This document shows positions 16,753-26,288 of a stretch of DNA of 64,000 nt, in pieces (the stretch's first letter is position 1; each line of letters starts with the position of its first letter). Location of the stretch: the NCBI GenBank assembly GCA_945788625.1, contig CALZMQ010000007.1, forward strand, positions 1 through 64,000. The letters run 5' to 3'. The notes below the pieces were generated by a model. The model saw nothing but the letters and a program-made list of their open reading frames with translations. It searched no databases and had not been told where the DNA came from. The stretch is from an uncultured Woeseiaceae bacterium. Its GTDB lineage: Bacteria > Pseudomonadota > Gammaproteobacteria > Steroidobacterales > Woeseiaceae. Both the position numbers and the translations under genes were made by a program.

Positions 16753-17961
16753 CTATTCATGGTGCAGCGCGGCAATGGGATCCAGCTCCGCCGCACGTTT
16801 GGCCGGCCAGATGCCGAACACCAGGCCGACGGCGGCACTGAATCCGAACGCCATCATTGCCGAGGCCGCCGTGACAACCGTCTGCCAGCCGGCGAATCTT
16901 GCAAGCAACACCGATGCGCCGGCGCCCAGCGCCAGGCCAAGCAGACCACCGATCAGGCACAGAATCGTGGCCTCGACCAGGAACTGCAGCAGGATGTTCG
17001 TCCGGGTGGCTCCCAGCGCCTTGCGGACGCCGATTTCCCGGGTTCGCTCGGTCACTGTCACAAGCATGATGTTCATAATGCCAATGCCGCCGACCACCAG
17101 GCTCACGCTCGCAATACCGGCCAGCAAATACGTGAAGATCTGGGTTGCCTCCTGGCGCGACTCGGCGAACTGCTTGCGGTTCATTATGGCGAAATCATTG
17201 TCCTTGCCCGGCAACACGCCGTGCTCACGGCGCAGTACGCGTTCAATCTCGAGCATCGCCATTTCGACCGTTGACGTCGCTGCAACCTTGGCGCTTATCG
17301 TTTCTACGTAGTCGTTGCCGGTCACGCGAAACTGCGCCGTGGACAACGGAATCCAGATGTCGTCGTCCGGGTTGCGCCAACCGGAGCCACCTTTCGCCGC
17401 CAGCACACCGATGACGTCGAAATTAATCGAGCGGATCTGCAGGGTGCGGCCGACCAGCAAAGCGGCATCCGCATCGAGCATTGCCGGCAATTCAGCCCCC
17501 AGCACGACGACGCGTCTTCGCGCCGCTTCGTCCGCCGCCGTGAACATGCGGCCGTAAGCGATTTCGAAGCCGTGCACGTCGAGATGATTTGGCGTCGTTC
17601 CGATCGTCGAGACATTCAGGTTCTGGTTGCCGTACTTGATCTGGTAGCGCTCGCTGATTTCCGGAACCACCTGCTCGAGATGCGCCGAACCGGCCGCCAG
17701 TGCCGCGGCATCCTCTGTCGTTATGGTCTGCAGGTTTCGCGCTACGCCACGGCTGAATCGGCTCGATGACTGTATCGATAGAATGTCCCCGCCGAACGCT
17801 GCCATTTGCTCGTCGATGGCACGCTGCGCGCCGGTCCCGAGTGCCACCATTGTTATGACCGCGCCGACGCCAATGATGATGCCGAGCATCGTGAGCATGG
17901 CACGAAACAAGTTGCTTCGAATGGACGACAGTGAAATTCGAATTGTCTCTGTAAGCAGCAT
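16753..17961 (-). CDS. MacB-type ABC transporter permease (FtsX-like)
   Basis: The 402-residue permease has one N-terminal membrane helix (AMLTMLGIIIGVGAVITMVA), a large periplasmic MacB_PCD-type domain (about 45-270) and three C-terminal helices with the FtsX motif TERTREIGVRKALGAT. It lacks an ATPase domain; that is supplied by the separate gene at 19253-19996. Together with the membrane-fusion protein gene between them this makes a MacAB-like system that uses ATP binding to drive export from the periplasm through a TolC-type channel. No tolC is nearby. Confidence 0.88.
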   Translation of the reverse strand: MLLTETIRISLSSIRSNLFRAMLTMLGIIIGVGAVITMVALGTGAQRAIDEQMAAFGGDILSIQSSSRFSRGVARNLQTITTEDAAALAAGSAHLEQVVPEISERYQIKYGNQNLNVSTIGTTPNHLDVHGFEIAYGRMFTAADEAARRRVVVLGAELPAMLDADAALLVGRTLQIRSINFDVIGVLAAKGGSGWRNPDDDIWIPLSTAQFRVTGNDYVETISAKVAATSTVEMAMLEIERVLRREHGVLPGKDNDFAIMNRKQFAESRQEATQIFTYLLAGIASVSLVVGGIGIMNIMLVTVTERTREIGVRKALGATRTNILLQFLVEATILCLIGGLLGLALGAGASVLLARFAGWQTVVTAASAMMAFGFSAAVGLVFGIWPAKRAAELDPIAALHHE

Positions 17962-17978
17962 GACGGACGTTTGCCGGC

Positions 17979-19253
17979 CTAGCGACCGATACCGGGCACA
18001 CCCCTGACCCTGCGATTGATGAAGTTCTGCAGGTCTTGCTGCGTTTCCAGCAAATGGCTGCTGGGCAGGATCAGAACCCTGTCGGTCTCACCGAGGCCTT
18101 CGACCACTTCGACCCGGTCGAGATCGGTGACCCCGGTCCTGACTTTGCGGACTTCCTGCCGCTCCGTGTCCAGGACCACCCAGAAGTTGCCGCCGAACCG
18201 ATAATCGGTCTGCGGCCTGTTGCCGGAACGCGATTTGCGCTCGCCCCGTCGAGGGCCGCGACGTTCGCTGTCCGGCCCCGCAGCCGCAGAGCCATCACCG
18301 CTCAATGCCTGCAGAATTTCGTCTTCGCTTCTGCCCAGGACGCGCGCCGTCGACTCCAGGTCCCTGTTCGTGCGCAAAGCCATCACCGGAATCGTCATCG
18401 CATTTTCGCTGCGGGCAATGGACACCTCGACCTCGGCATTCATTCCCGGCATCAGCAGGCCGTCCGGATTCTGGATGGAAACGAGGACCGCGAACATCGT
18501 CACATTCTGTTCCACTACCGCCTGCGGTTCGATCTTCACGACCTCGCCGGGGAACGGCTGATTCGGATAGGCGGCAACCGATACCTTGGCCGGCATACCG
18601 GGCCGAACCTTGCCGATATCGGTCTCGTCAACGAGCGAGCGGATTTGCACTTCGCTGAGATCGGCCATTTGCATCAACATCGTGCCACCGGCGAAATCCT
18701 GGGTCGGCGACGAGATGACCTGCCCCTTTTCCACGGGCTTGACGATGATGGTTCCCGAAATGGGTGCTTTGATGTCCGTGTCGTCCACTGCAATGCGTGC
18801 GTTCTCGACGCTGACTCGCGCCGTCACGACCTGCGCCTCCGCATTGGCGAGGTCCAGGATCGCCTGCTCGAGGTCGGCCTGCGTCAGCGTGCCGTTCGCC
18901 TTGAGGGACTCAACGCGACGCTTCTGTATCGCGGCGATTTCCCGGCGTGACATGGCCGCTTTCAACTCGGCCTCGGCCTGATCGAGCCGATTGCGTACGG
19001 TGCGCGGGTCGATACGCACCATCAGCGTACCCTCGTCAATCTTGTCGCCGGTTTCGACGAGCAACTCCAGTACTTCGCCGGAGGCTTTGGACTTGACTTC
19101 GACCGTGGCCAGCGGTTCCACGATTCCCGCCGAGCTGACCGCGACCTCGATCGTCCGTCTTTCCACACCGGCCGTGTCGTAGATCGGCCTGACATCCGCT
19201 TCCTCGGCGCAGGAAAGCAGGGTAAAACAGACCAGGAGCAGTGCTGCACGCAT
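17979..19253 (-). CDS. MacA-like periplasmic membrane-fusion lipoprotein (HlyD family)
   Basis: The 424-residue adaptor has a signal peptide with lipobox LLSC (C15) and a biotinyl/lipoyl half-motif pair around EVKSKASGEVLELLVETGDKI and PISGTIIVKPVEKGQVIS. A coiled-coil hairpin (about 85-150) and beta-barrel follow. It links the inner-membrane permease to an outer-membrane channel. The C-terminal part has a low-complexity RRGPRRGERKSRSGNR insert (about 320-345). Its start shares one base with the ATPase gene stop. Confidence 0.88.
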   Translation of the reverse strand: MRAALLLVCFTLLSCAEEADVRPIYDTAGVERRTIEVAVSSAGIVEPLATVEVKSKASGEVLELLVETGDKIDEGTLMVRIDPRTVRNRLDQAEAELKAAMSRREIAAIQKRRVESLKANGTLTQADLEQAILDLANAEAQVVTARVSVENARIAVDDTDIKAPISGTIIVKPVEKGQVISSPTQDFAGGTMLMQMADLSEVQIRSLVDETDIGKVRPGMPAKVSVAAYPNQPFPGEVVKIEPQAVVEQNVTMFAVLVSIQNPDGLLMPGMNAEVEVSIARSENAMTIPVMALRTNRDLESTARVLGRSEDEILQALSGDGSAAAGPDSERRGPRRGERKSRSGNRPQTDYRFGGNFWVVLDTERQEVRKVRTGVTDLDRVEVVEGLGETDRVLILPSSHLLETQQDLQNFINRRVRGVPGIGR

Positions 19254-19996
19254 TATTGATTGCCATCCAGGATCGAATCACTGACGATATCACCATCGCT
19301 CAGCCGCACCACCCGGCTGGCGTGATCGGCGACGCTTTTCTCATGGGTCACGACGATCAGCGTGTTTCCGTCGGCATGCAGTTCATCGAAGAGCCCCATG
19401 ATGTCGTTGCCGGTAGCCGAATCCAGGTTGCCCGTCGGTTCGTCAGCCAGCAGGATGCTCGGCCTCGTGACCAACGCTCTTGCAATCGCAACTCGCTGCC
19501 TTTGCCCGCCCGACATCTCCGATGGGCGATGCGTCATTCGGTCACGCAGGCCCACCGTCTCCAGTGCTGCCGTCGCACGCGCAAGGCGTTGCCTTTTTTT
19601 CGCACCGGCGTAGATTAATGGCACTTCCACGTTCGCGAGCGCCGTCATCCGCGGCAGCAGATTGAACGTCTGGAAAACGAATCCGATTTCCCGATTTCGA
19701 ACGCGTGCCAAATCACGATCATTCATCGCCGACACGCGCTGTGTGCCGAGCCAGTATTCGCCGGCCGTCGGCCGATCCAGGCATCCCACGATGTTCATCA
19801 GCGTGGACTTGCCCGAACCCGACTGGCCCATGACGGCGAGATACTCCCCCTGCGAGACCTCGAGATCCACGCTGCGCAACGCATCGATGTGGCCGGCGCC
19901 CATTTGGTAACGGCGCTGCAACGCCTCCAATCGAATGATTGTATCCGCGTGCGACTGGGGGACTTGAGTAAGCTGCTGCAAAGTGCGGGCATCCAT
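19253..19996 (-). CDS. ABC transporter ATPase, LolD/MacB type
   Basis: The 247-residue ATPase has Walker [10 protein letters not shown], the Q-loop [12 protein letters not shown], signature [15 protein letters not shown], Walker [14 protein letters not shown] and the H-loop VVTHEKS. It powers the MacB-like permease two genes downstream. ATG 19996 is preferred; a GTG lies one codon upstream. The order ATPase, fusion protein, permease in one minus-strand run supports a single transport complex. Confidence 0.92.
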   Translation of the reverse strand: MDARTLQQLTQVPQSHADTIIRLEALQRRYQMGAGHIDALRSVDLEVSQGEYLAVMGQSGSGKSTLMNIVGCLDRPTAGEYWLGTQRVSAMNDRDLARVRNREIGFVFQTFNLLPRMTALANVEVPLIYAGAKKRQRLARATAALETVGLRDRMTHRPSEMSGGQRQRVAIARALVTRPSILLADEPTGNLDSATGNDIMGLFDELHADGNTLIVVTHEKSVADHASRVVRLSDGDIVSDSILDGNQ

Positions 19997-20026
19997 CACG
20001 TTCGAGACGCCCGATTAGACCACGTA

Positions 20027-21979
20027 TCACATTGCCTTTTCGAGAAGGTCTCCGCCGTGAATCGTGGTCACGCCGCGGCAACGCGCCTTGGCTCGATACA
20101 TGGCCTGGTCCGCTTCGCGCAGCAAACCCGTGAGCGTATTGGCGTTTTTGGGGTAAAGCGCGAGGCCGATGCTCGCCGCGCAACGCAGTTTGTTTTCGCC
20201 GATGACATAGGGTTCTTCCAGCCCCCGCGTCAGGCGCACCGCCAGCTTGTCAGCGACTTGCGAATCGACGTCCGGGACCAGGGCGACGAATTCGTCGCCA
20301 CCGGGGCGGCCGATGATGTCGCATGATCGCAGGCCCTTCCGCAGTCGCTGCGCCGCAATGCGTAGCAACTGGTCACCGATTTCATGGCCATAGCGGTCGT
20401 TGATCTGCTTGAATTCATTGAGGTCGATGAACAGCAGTGCCCCCGTGGCATCATCATCGCTGTTGGTCAGGCGTCTTGCGGCATCGCGCTCGAAACCACG
20501 TCGATTCAGCACGCCGGTCAGCGGATCCGACGTGGCGATCGATTCCATCTGCCGCTCTTTGGCTTTGCGGTCCGTGACGTCGACAAAGGTCGCGGCGATA
20601 TCGTCGCCAACAGGCTCGCAAATCATGCGTAACCAGCGGTCGGCGCCCTGCTTGCGCTGGCGAACCTCTATGTCCAGGTTTTTGCCCTTGCGAATAGCCG
20701 ATTCGAACTGGTGAACGACGTCTGTGGCAGCGTCGTCGTCCATACCACTTGTTGCGAGCCGAACCACGTCGGGCCCGACTCGATCGATGAGGTCGTCGAC
20801 CGTCGTCTCCAGGAAACGGGCGGCGGCGGCATTCGCGAATATGCTGCGCAGTTCCTTGTCGTCTTCCTCCCCGCGAACCCAGCGAAGGCGGATAATACCG
20901 TTCACGGAGTGATCGATGAGCGTTCGCAGCAGTTTTTCACTTTTTCGAACTTCGCTCTGCGCGTTCTCGACGTCACTCACGTCACGGAACATCAACACCT
21001 GTCCACCGCGCAAGGACGTCCGGTTCGTCTCGATCGGGGAAACCTGTACGTGAAGAAAGCGGCCGGTCGCTGTCATCATTTTCTGCGGCTTACCGGTATC
21101 CAGCACCTCGAACACTTCGGGCGCGTCCTCGCCTAACACGCGTTCCAGCGGCTTGCGCAAGGCCGCGGACTCCTGGATCGAGAGCATTCTCTCCGCGCCG
21201 TGGTTCAGCCCGATGACACGGCATTTGTCGTCAACGACGACTACCGGGTCCTGCATGTTCTGGAAAACGGTCTCATAGGCAAGCGGTGTGAACTCGACGA
21301 TTCGCACGCCGACGATCAACCACGTATAGACCGGCAGCATTGCTGCGAATACCAGTGGCACGTAGGAAATCGTATTCGTCCCAAAGCCGAGGTCGTAGGC
21401 CATTGTCGCCGTCAGCGGCGCGACGCATGCGGCGACCAGCAGAAACAGGCCACGCCGATGAGCCGGCGCCACGGCCGCGCTGTGCGAAATCAGCGTGAGG
21501 ATCGCCGCTCCGATCAGGGCATAGCTGTAGGGAAGATGCACGAACAGGAACCAGGGTGCCCACCTTTCCGGGCGCGTCAAGAACTCACCAGCCTCATTGG
21601 CGATCGGCAGGTACCACATCAATTCGTGATTAACGTTCGTTGCGGCGAGGGACACCGACACGACGGGAATTATGCTCAGCAATACGAGCAGGCGTGGCGC
21701 CGTATCCGAACCAGTGTATTCGCGGAAGCAGACGTAGGCGACAACCGGGACGAGTGCCGTGCCGATGAAATGCCCGGTACGGCCAATCGAGAACACAGCG
21801 AAGCTGTCTGCGAGTAATTCGACCGCGCCGCCGGCAACCCAGATACTGATGACGACGAACAACACTCCGATAGGAATGCTCCCGATCTCGCGCTTCGACG
21901 CGATGAGACGCGAACCCAGCATCAGGTAACAGGTTGCGCTGAATATCAGCAGTACGGACAATGTCAGGTCAAGGTCCAT
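20027..21979 (-). CDS. 7TM-PAS-PAS diguanylate cyclase (GGDEF)
   Basis: About 650 residues. The N-terminal half has seven membrane helices of the N-terminal histidine-kinase 7TM type. A PAS domain follows (about 230-340, from the NMQDPVVVVDDKCRVIGLN segment), then a second PAS-like domain, then a GGDEF domain with an intact RPGGDEFVALVP motif. An RxxD inhibitory site (RSCD) sits five residues before GGDEF, so the enzyme is probably an active, product-inhibited c-di-GMP synthase. Start at 21979 (MDLDLTLS) places the first helix correctly; a GTG at 22033 is an alternative. Confidence 0.88.
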   Translation of the reverse strand: MDLDLTLSVLLIFSATCYLMLGSRLIASKREIGSIPIGVLFVVISIWVAGGAVELLADSFAVFSIGRTGHFIGTALVPVVAYVCFREYTGSDTAPRLLVLLSIIPVVSVSLAATNVNHELMWYLPIANEAGEFLTRPERWAPWFLFVHLPYSYALIGAAILTLISHSAAVAPAHRRGLFLLVAACVAPLTATMAYDLGFGTNTISYVPLVFAAMLPVYTWLIVGVRIVEFTPLAYETVFQNMQDPVVVVDDKCRVIGLNHGAERMLSIQESAALRKPLERVLGEDAPEVFEVLDTGKPQKMMTATGRFLHVQVSPIETNRTSLRGGQVLMFRDVSDVENAQSEVRKSEKLLRTLIDHSVNGIIRLRWVRGEEDDKELRSIFANAAAARFLETTVDDLIDRVGPDVVRLATSGMDDDAATDVVHQFESAIRKGKNLDIEVRQRKQGADRWLRMICEPVGDDIAATFVDVTDRKAKERQMESIATSDPLTGVLNRRGFERDAARRLTNSDDDATGALLFIDLNEFKQINDRYGHEIGDQLLRIAAQRLRKGLRSCDIIGRPGGDEFVALVPDVDSQVADKLAVRLTRGLEEPYVIGENKLRCAASIGLALYPKNANTLTGLLREADQAMYRAKARCRGVTTIHGGDLLEKAM

Positions 21980-22118
21980 GGGCTCCTGGTCGAATCTGGC
22001 GGCAATCGGCACCCAATAATACGGCTCACCCACGATTGTTATAAGGAACTGTCTCTCAAATGATTGGCGGCGACCTGGACCTGGATTAGAATGGCCCGGT
22101 TATTGTCAGATACAGGCG

Positions 22119-22589
22119 ATGTTCTTGTCCGAACCGCTCAAACAGACCGTTCGAATAGTGCGGAAACCGAAGGTGGAGACCGACAAGCTCGGTCATTCGG
22201 TGTGGGCAGAAACGGTGCAGACGGCGGAGCTGGAGCTGGTCTCGACGATGATGCTCAAGCAGATTCTCGAGTCGGACAATGAAAAGGCGAAGCGCCGCAT
22301 AAAATTAGCGGCCCAGGGCAAGGATGGCGTGCTGGCGCGGCACGCCGAAAGTAACCGTTTCGAGATAATTGACGACGACGATCTGCAGGCAGCGATCGAC
22401 AGTGCGGCAAATACACCCGATCTTGTAAGGCCCGCCGAGGTCGTGCACGAACCACTGAGTGCACGAGTCGATCTGGACGATGAAGAGCTGTCCCTGGTCA
22501 GTACGCAGATGCTGCGGCAGATGCTCGACGTAGAGGACCCGTCGAAAGACGGCGACGACGTCGGATCCGATCCCTACAACAGCGGATAG
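22119..22589 (+). CDS. Hypothetical acidic protein with an internal repeat
   Basis: A 156-residue soluble protein that I do not recognise. It contains two similar helical segments, ELELVSTMMLKQILESD (about 37-53) and ELSLVSTQMLRQMLDVE (about 122-138), near the two ends, separated by a charged middle, and it ends in an acidic tail (DGDDVGSDPYNSG). There are no signal peptide or membrane segments. It is divergent from the diguanylate cyclase gene and convergent with the CotH-like gene. Codon use matches neighbouring genes, so it is probably real. Confidence 0.6.
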   Translation: MFLSEPLKQTVRIVRKPKVETDKLGHSVWAETVQTAELELVSTMMLKQILESDNEKAKRRIKLAAQGKDGVLARHAESNRFEIIDDDDLQAAIDSAANTPDLVRPAEVVHEPLSARVDLDDEELSLVSTQMLRQMLDVEDPSKDGDDVGSDPYNSG

Positions 22590-22607
22590 GCCTGGCGACG
22601 CTGTGAT

Positions 22608-23744
22608 TTATTGCGAATCGTCGCACCTTTCGATGAATCTCGCGGTGACTTTTTTTGGCGTCGTTATGTGATCGTAGAACCTGTCAAGGTAACGAATCAC
22701 GTCGCGCTTGTTTTTTGGCGTCATCATGTCGAGTTCGTCAACGATGGCGAAGATGGCATCTTTATTATCGAGGTATTCCTGAAACGTGCCTGGCAGCAGA
22801 TCGTTGTTGCTGCACAGTCCTTTGTACAGTCGCTGGCGAACGGTCCGAAGCCTGTAGCGTGGATGCGGCTGCGCGTAGGGAGCGTTGACAAGCCCGGCAA
22901 AATCGAAGTCGTACGGCAGCGGCGTGAACGGCGGTCCGCCCGACGCCGACATCAGGTCCGCGTTGTGGCAACAGTCGTCGTCGGGTTCGGCTTTGATCAG
23001 TGAATAATCGGTATTGCCGATCATGTACTGAAAGACGTTTACAAGGTTTTGCTGCCGTCGGTCGAGATCGCTGTTGGCTATATCGCCGGTCTTGACGGGG
23101 CGCATTCCCACGCGACCCGCTACATGCGTGTCATCCTCGATAGCGAAGGCAAATTTGCTCATCGTTTTCCCGCCTTCAGTGTCGACATAGTTGATGCGCA
23201 GCAGCCTCACACCATAACTCTTGCGAGTCATTTCGCCGAGAATGCGATACGTAAGAAACTCGCGCAGAACGAGTTGCTCGTATTGTGCGATCCTGTTCCT
23301 GCAATGCGTGACCAGCTTGAGTTTGTCCTGGCCTTCGAGGACGGTATCAATGACCTGGTGTTTGCGAAAATTCAGCCTGACCGGAGGAAAGTCACAGTGA
23401 TCCGGCGTACGGCGATACTTGCCGCGCGTGCGAATTTTCAGGTCGATGGTCTGCTCGGCTCCATCGTCACCCACGAAACTGATCGTCCCCGAAAGATACT
23501 CGTCGTCCGGCCGGTCCCTCGTCAAAGTCGTTAGCGGCGCTGCGATCGTCACCACCAACAGTAAGTGATCTGTAAACAGGGGACGCATCGCCGTCTCGTC
23601 GGGATCGTCCTGCCATGCACCGGCAGACACCGACATCGCGAGCAAAGTGCCACTTGCCGCAGACTGCAGCCAGACCCACGATCGCCGCCTCCGACTGAAA
23701 CACGACATCCATCCCATGTCTGAATACTCGCGTTGCTGCCGCAT
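22608..23744 (-). CDS. Exported CotH-kinase-like protein (paralogue 1)
   Basis: About 378 residues with an N-terminal signal (SRRRRSWVWL then a hydrophobic stretch). The body has LKIRTRGKYRR, FPPVRLNFRK, DKLKLVTHCRN, REFLTYRILGEMT, then IGNTDYSLI, CCHNADLM, PYDFDFAGL and a cysteine-containing GLCSNN. These match, block by block, the protein at 41478-42548, so the two are paralogues. The layout resembles CotH-like atypical kinases, but I cannot confirm catalytic residues. Six to seven conserved cysteines suggest periplasmic disulfides. The start is uncertain: in-frame ATGs at 23717 and 23708 also precede the signal. Confidence 0.6.
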   Translation of the reverse strand: MRQQREYSDMGWMSCFSRRRRSWVWLQSAASGTLLAMSVSAGAWQDDPDETAMRPLFTDHLLLVVTIAAPLTTLTRDRPDDEYLSGTISFVGDDGAEQTIDLKIRTRGKYRRTPDHCDFPPVRLNFRKHQVIDTVLEGQDKLKLVTHCRNRIAQYEQLVLREFLTYRILGEMTRKSYGVRLLRINYVDTEGGKTMSKFAFAIEDDTHVAGRVGMRPVKTGDIANSDLDRRQQNLVNVFQYMIGNTDYSLIKAEPDDDCCHNADLMSASGGPPFTPLPYDFDFAGLVNAPYAQPHPRYRLRTVRQRLYKGLCSNNDLLPGTFQEYLDNKDAIFAIVDELDMMTPKNKRDVIRYLDRFYDHITTPKKVTARFIERCDDSQ

Positions 23745-23870
23745 ACAGACAATCCGTATCGCCCGCAGCAGCTCCGGGCGGGTGAATCGGGCGAAATTGC
23801 AGCGGCAGTGCCAGGAAATGTCGATTGGTTCGCGATCTGTTGAACATAATCGGTCAAAATTACAGGGATC

Positions 23871-25040
23871 ATGGACCGATTCACGAAAATTGCCCGATCA
23901 GGGTCGCCGGGTACCGGCATCCAGTTCCGCAAGCAGCCCTATGGAACCAGCGATATTCAGAGCTACCTGTGCGACGTACTGGCGCTGGCGAATGCGTCCG
24001 TTAACGGACCTCGATTCATCGTCGTCGGCGTGGATATCGATAATCGCGGACAACGGCGTGTGCACCCGGTCAGTGACAAGGACTTCTCGGGCAAGCCTGC
24101 TTACGTGTCGCTCGCCAACGACTACATCGAACCGCCGCTGCGTATTCGTCACAAGTCCGTGTCGCTGGACGGCAAACAGGTCGGCGTATTCGAAATCGGC
24201 GACAGCCAGGATCGGCCGTACATGATGCGTGTCGATTACTCGGAGACGCTGCGTCGGGGCGACGCGTACATGCGCCTCGACAATGCCGCCGTAAAGCTGG
24301 GCCGGCGGCAACTGCAAACCCTGTTCGAGAAAAAATTCCGCGACTCCGTCTCGCGCAACGACATCGAAGTCGGCTTTGCCGGCGACATCATTCACAAATC
24401 CCTGCAACTGCCATCCTGCGATCTCGCGCAATTGCCCTCGGCGATCGCGGCCGGCAAGCTCGAGCAGCTCGCCAAGGTCCAGATGAATTCGAGCGATTCC
24501 GGCTCTACATCCGTCATGGCAAGGCTCGTGCACGCGAGGCTGTACGGCTCGGATGACCCCTACGTCAGTCGGACACCGGACGAGCTGATGCAAGAAATGG
24601 CGCAAATTCGGGACAAGTACGAGGATGAGGACAGGCAATTCCTGTTCGAAACGCAAGCCGAGAAGGTGCAGCTGGTTGTCGCCAACCAGGGGCAGGAACC
24701 CATCGTCGACGCATCGATCGCACTGGTCATGCCAAGAGACAACGATTTCTACATCGCGGATCGCCTGCCCAAAGTCGTTCGCAATGAGAAATTCGTTGAT
24801 CGGTCGCCCGGCGAAACGGCTTCCTATCCCACCGTCAGCCTGCTCGACGAATCGATACATGTGACGAACAAGATAGGCGAAATCCCGGTCGGAGAACCGA
24901 TCGAGGTATTCAGGTCACCGCTGCGCGTCTGCGTGGGCCCCGGACTCAAAGGCCGTCGATTCGGCGTCCGCTATGCGTTGCATGCAAAGAACCTGAGGTC
25001 GCCCGTCAAGGGAACCCTGCGGCTCAATTTCGCCGGCTAG
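23871..25040 (+). CDS. AlbA_2 (Schlafen-like) domain protein
   Basis: The 389-residue protein begins with an AlbA_2-like domain (about 30-140): FIVVGVDIDNRGQRRVHPVS, then the IGDSQDRPYMMRVDYSETLR segment and RGDAYMRLDNAA, the usual pattern of the putative DNA/nucleotide-binding Schlafen AlbA_2 domain. The C-terminal 180 residues look beta-rich and I do not recognise them. No helicase or ATPase domain follows, unlike many AlbA_2 proteins. It is convergent with the LOG gene, 4 bases away. Confidence 0.55.
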   Translation: MDRFTKIARSGSPGTGIQFRKQPYGTSDIQSYLCDVLALANASVNGPRFIVVGVDIDNRGQRRVHPVSDKDFSGKPAYVSLANDYIEPPLRIRHKSVSLDGKQVGVFEIGDSQDRPYMMRVDYSETLRRGDAYMRLDNAAVKLGRRQLQTLFEKKFRDSVSRNDIEVGFAGDIIHKSLQLPSCDLAQLPSAIAAGKLEQLAKVQMNSSDSGSTSVMARLVHARLYGSDDPYVSRTPDELMQEMAQIRDKYEDEDRQFLFETQAEKVQLVVANQGQEPIVDASIALVMPRDNDFYIADRLPKVVRNEKFVDRSPGETASYPTVSLLDESIHVTNKIGEIPVGEPIEVFRSPLRVCVGPGLKGRRFGVRYALHAKNLRSPVKGTLRLNFAG

Positions 25041-25044
25041 CGGC

Positions 25045-25614
25045 TCAATTCGTCCATTTTTCGACGCGCGGCGCCGAGTAACGCTCGAATTGCTGGATCA
25101 GCCCTTTCGCAGTCACATCGCTCAACAACATCTTGCGATTTTCCGGGCGCAGGAAACCTTCCTCGCAGGCGTGGTCGAGGTATTTCAACAGGTTACCGAA
25201 ATAATCGCCGACATTGAGCAGCCCACAGGGTTTGTCGTGAAACTGGAGTTGTCCCCAGGTAATGATCTCGATGATCTCCTCGAGCGTTCCAAAGCCACCC
25301 GGCAACGCCACGAAGCCGTCGGACAGCGCGGCCATCATCGTCTTGCGCGCGTGCATCGACGCAACGACGTGCAGTTCCGTCAGGCCCTGGTGGGCGATTT
25401 CCTTTTCGCAGAGCATCCTGGGAATAACGCCGTGGACTTTGCCACCGCGCTCGAGGACGGCGTCCGCGATGATGCCCATGATGCCCTTGTCGGCGCCGCC
25501 GTAGACGAGTTCCAGTTCGTGGCGGACCAGCACGTCGGCAAGTGCGCGGGCCGCAATGGCATATAGCGGACGGGTACCTGTATTCGACCCGCAATAGACG
25601 CATATCCGCCGCAT
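25045..25614 (-). CDS. LOG family nucleoside 5'-monophosphate phosphoribohydrolase
   Basis: The 189-residue Rossmann-fold protein has the hallmark PGGFGTLEE motif and an upstream YGGADKGIMG nucleotide-binding loop. LOG proteins cleave the N-glycosidic bond of AMP or cytokinin nucleotides, releasing the base and ribose-5-phosphate. It lies beside two phosphoribosyltransferase genes, so it fits purine salvage or turnover. Most bacterial members, like this one, are annotated TIGR00730. Confidence 0.9.
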   Translation of the reverse strand: MRRICVYCGSNTGTRPLYAIAARALADVLVRHELELVYGGADKGIMGIIADAVLERGGKVHGVIPRMLCEKEIAHQGLTELHVVASMHARKTMMAALSDGFVALPGGFGTLEEIIEIITWGQLQFHDKPCGLLNVGDYFGNLLKYLDHACEEGFLRPENRKMLLSDVTAKGLIQQFERYSAPRVEKWTN

Positions 25615-25630
25615 CGTGCGTCCCGGGTTG

Positions 25631-26203
25631 TCAGGCCGAGATGGCCTGCGCCTTGGCGTTCTGGACGATTCTGGCTATGTCCGGCCGGCGTTCCGCCAAC
25701 TCGTCCGGCGTCAGCGCATCCAGCTCATGCGGAAACACCAGCCATTCCGCCGTCTCGCGCAGAAAATAGTCCGGGACCAGATCCGTTTCGTTGCGGCTGG
25801 GCTTGAACCACGGCACGGCGATGCGGATATCTTCGGGCGTGTTGCCCCGTGCACGCCGCGCAAGCTCGCTGATTACTGCCGCAATGGTGTTGCCTGTGTC
25901 GAACACGTCGTCGACGATCAGTACCCTGTCGTCATGGCATATCTTCTTGACGATGTAGTTCAATCCGTGCACCGCGACGGCGCCGCGTGAGTCGACACCG
26001 ACGTACGACGAGGTGCGGATGGCAATGTGGTCGGACTCGATGCCACCGTAGGTCAGCACCTCCTGCACGGCCATGCCCACAGGCGTGCCGCCGCGCCAGA
26101 TTGCAATGATCATCGTAGGTTCAAAACCGCTCTCGAGAATCTGAACGCCGAGTTCGACCGAGTCTTCGAGGAGTTCCTGGGCGGAAAGTACGATTTTGTC
26201 CAT
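25631..26203 (-). CDS. Phosphoribosyltransferase (paralogue A)
   Basis: The 190-residue type I PRTase has the PRPP-binding motif VLIVDDVFDTGNT and an upstream IIAIWRGGTPVGMAVQEVL loop. It presumably joins a purine or other base to PRPP; the base specificity is not clear. The start at 26203 (MDKIVLSAQE) gives full family length. It is divergent from its paralogue at 26289, sharing an 85-base promoter region. Confidence 0.85.
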   Translation of the reverse strand: MDKIVLSAQELLEDSVELGVQILESGFEPTMIIAIWRGGTPVGMAVQEVLTYGGIESDHIAIRTSSYVGVDSRGAVAVHGLNYIVKKICHDDRVLIVDDVFDTGNTIAAVISELARRARGNTPEDIRIAVPWFKPSRNETDLVPDYFLRETAEWLVFPHELDALTPDELAERRPDIARIVQNAKAQAISA

Positions 26204-26288
26204 TGCTATTCTCTTGATCGCAGGCTGACGGCTGTCGTTATAATGCAGACCTTCGATTCTAGCGCAGCCCAGCCCAGGAACAACAATA

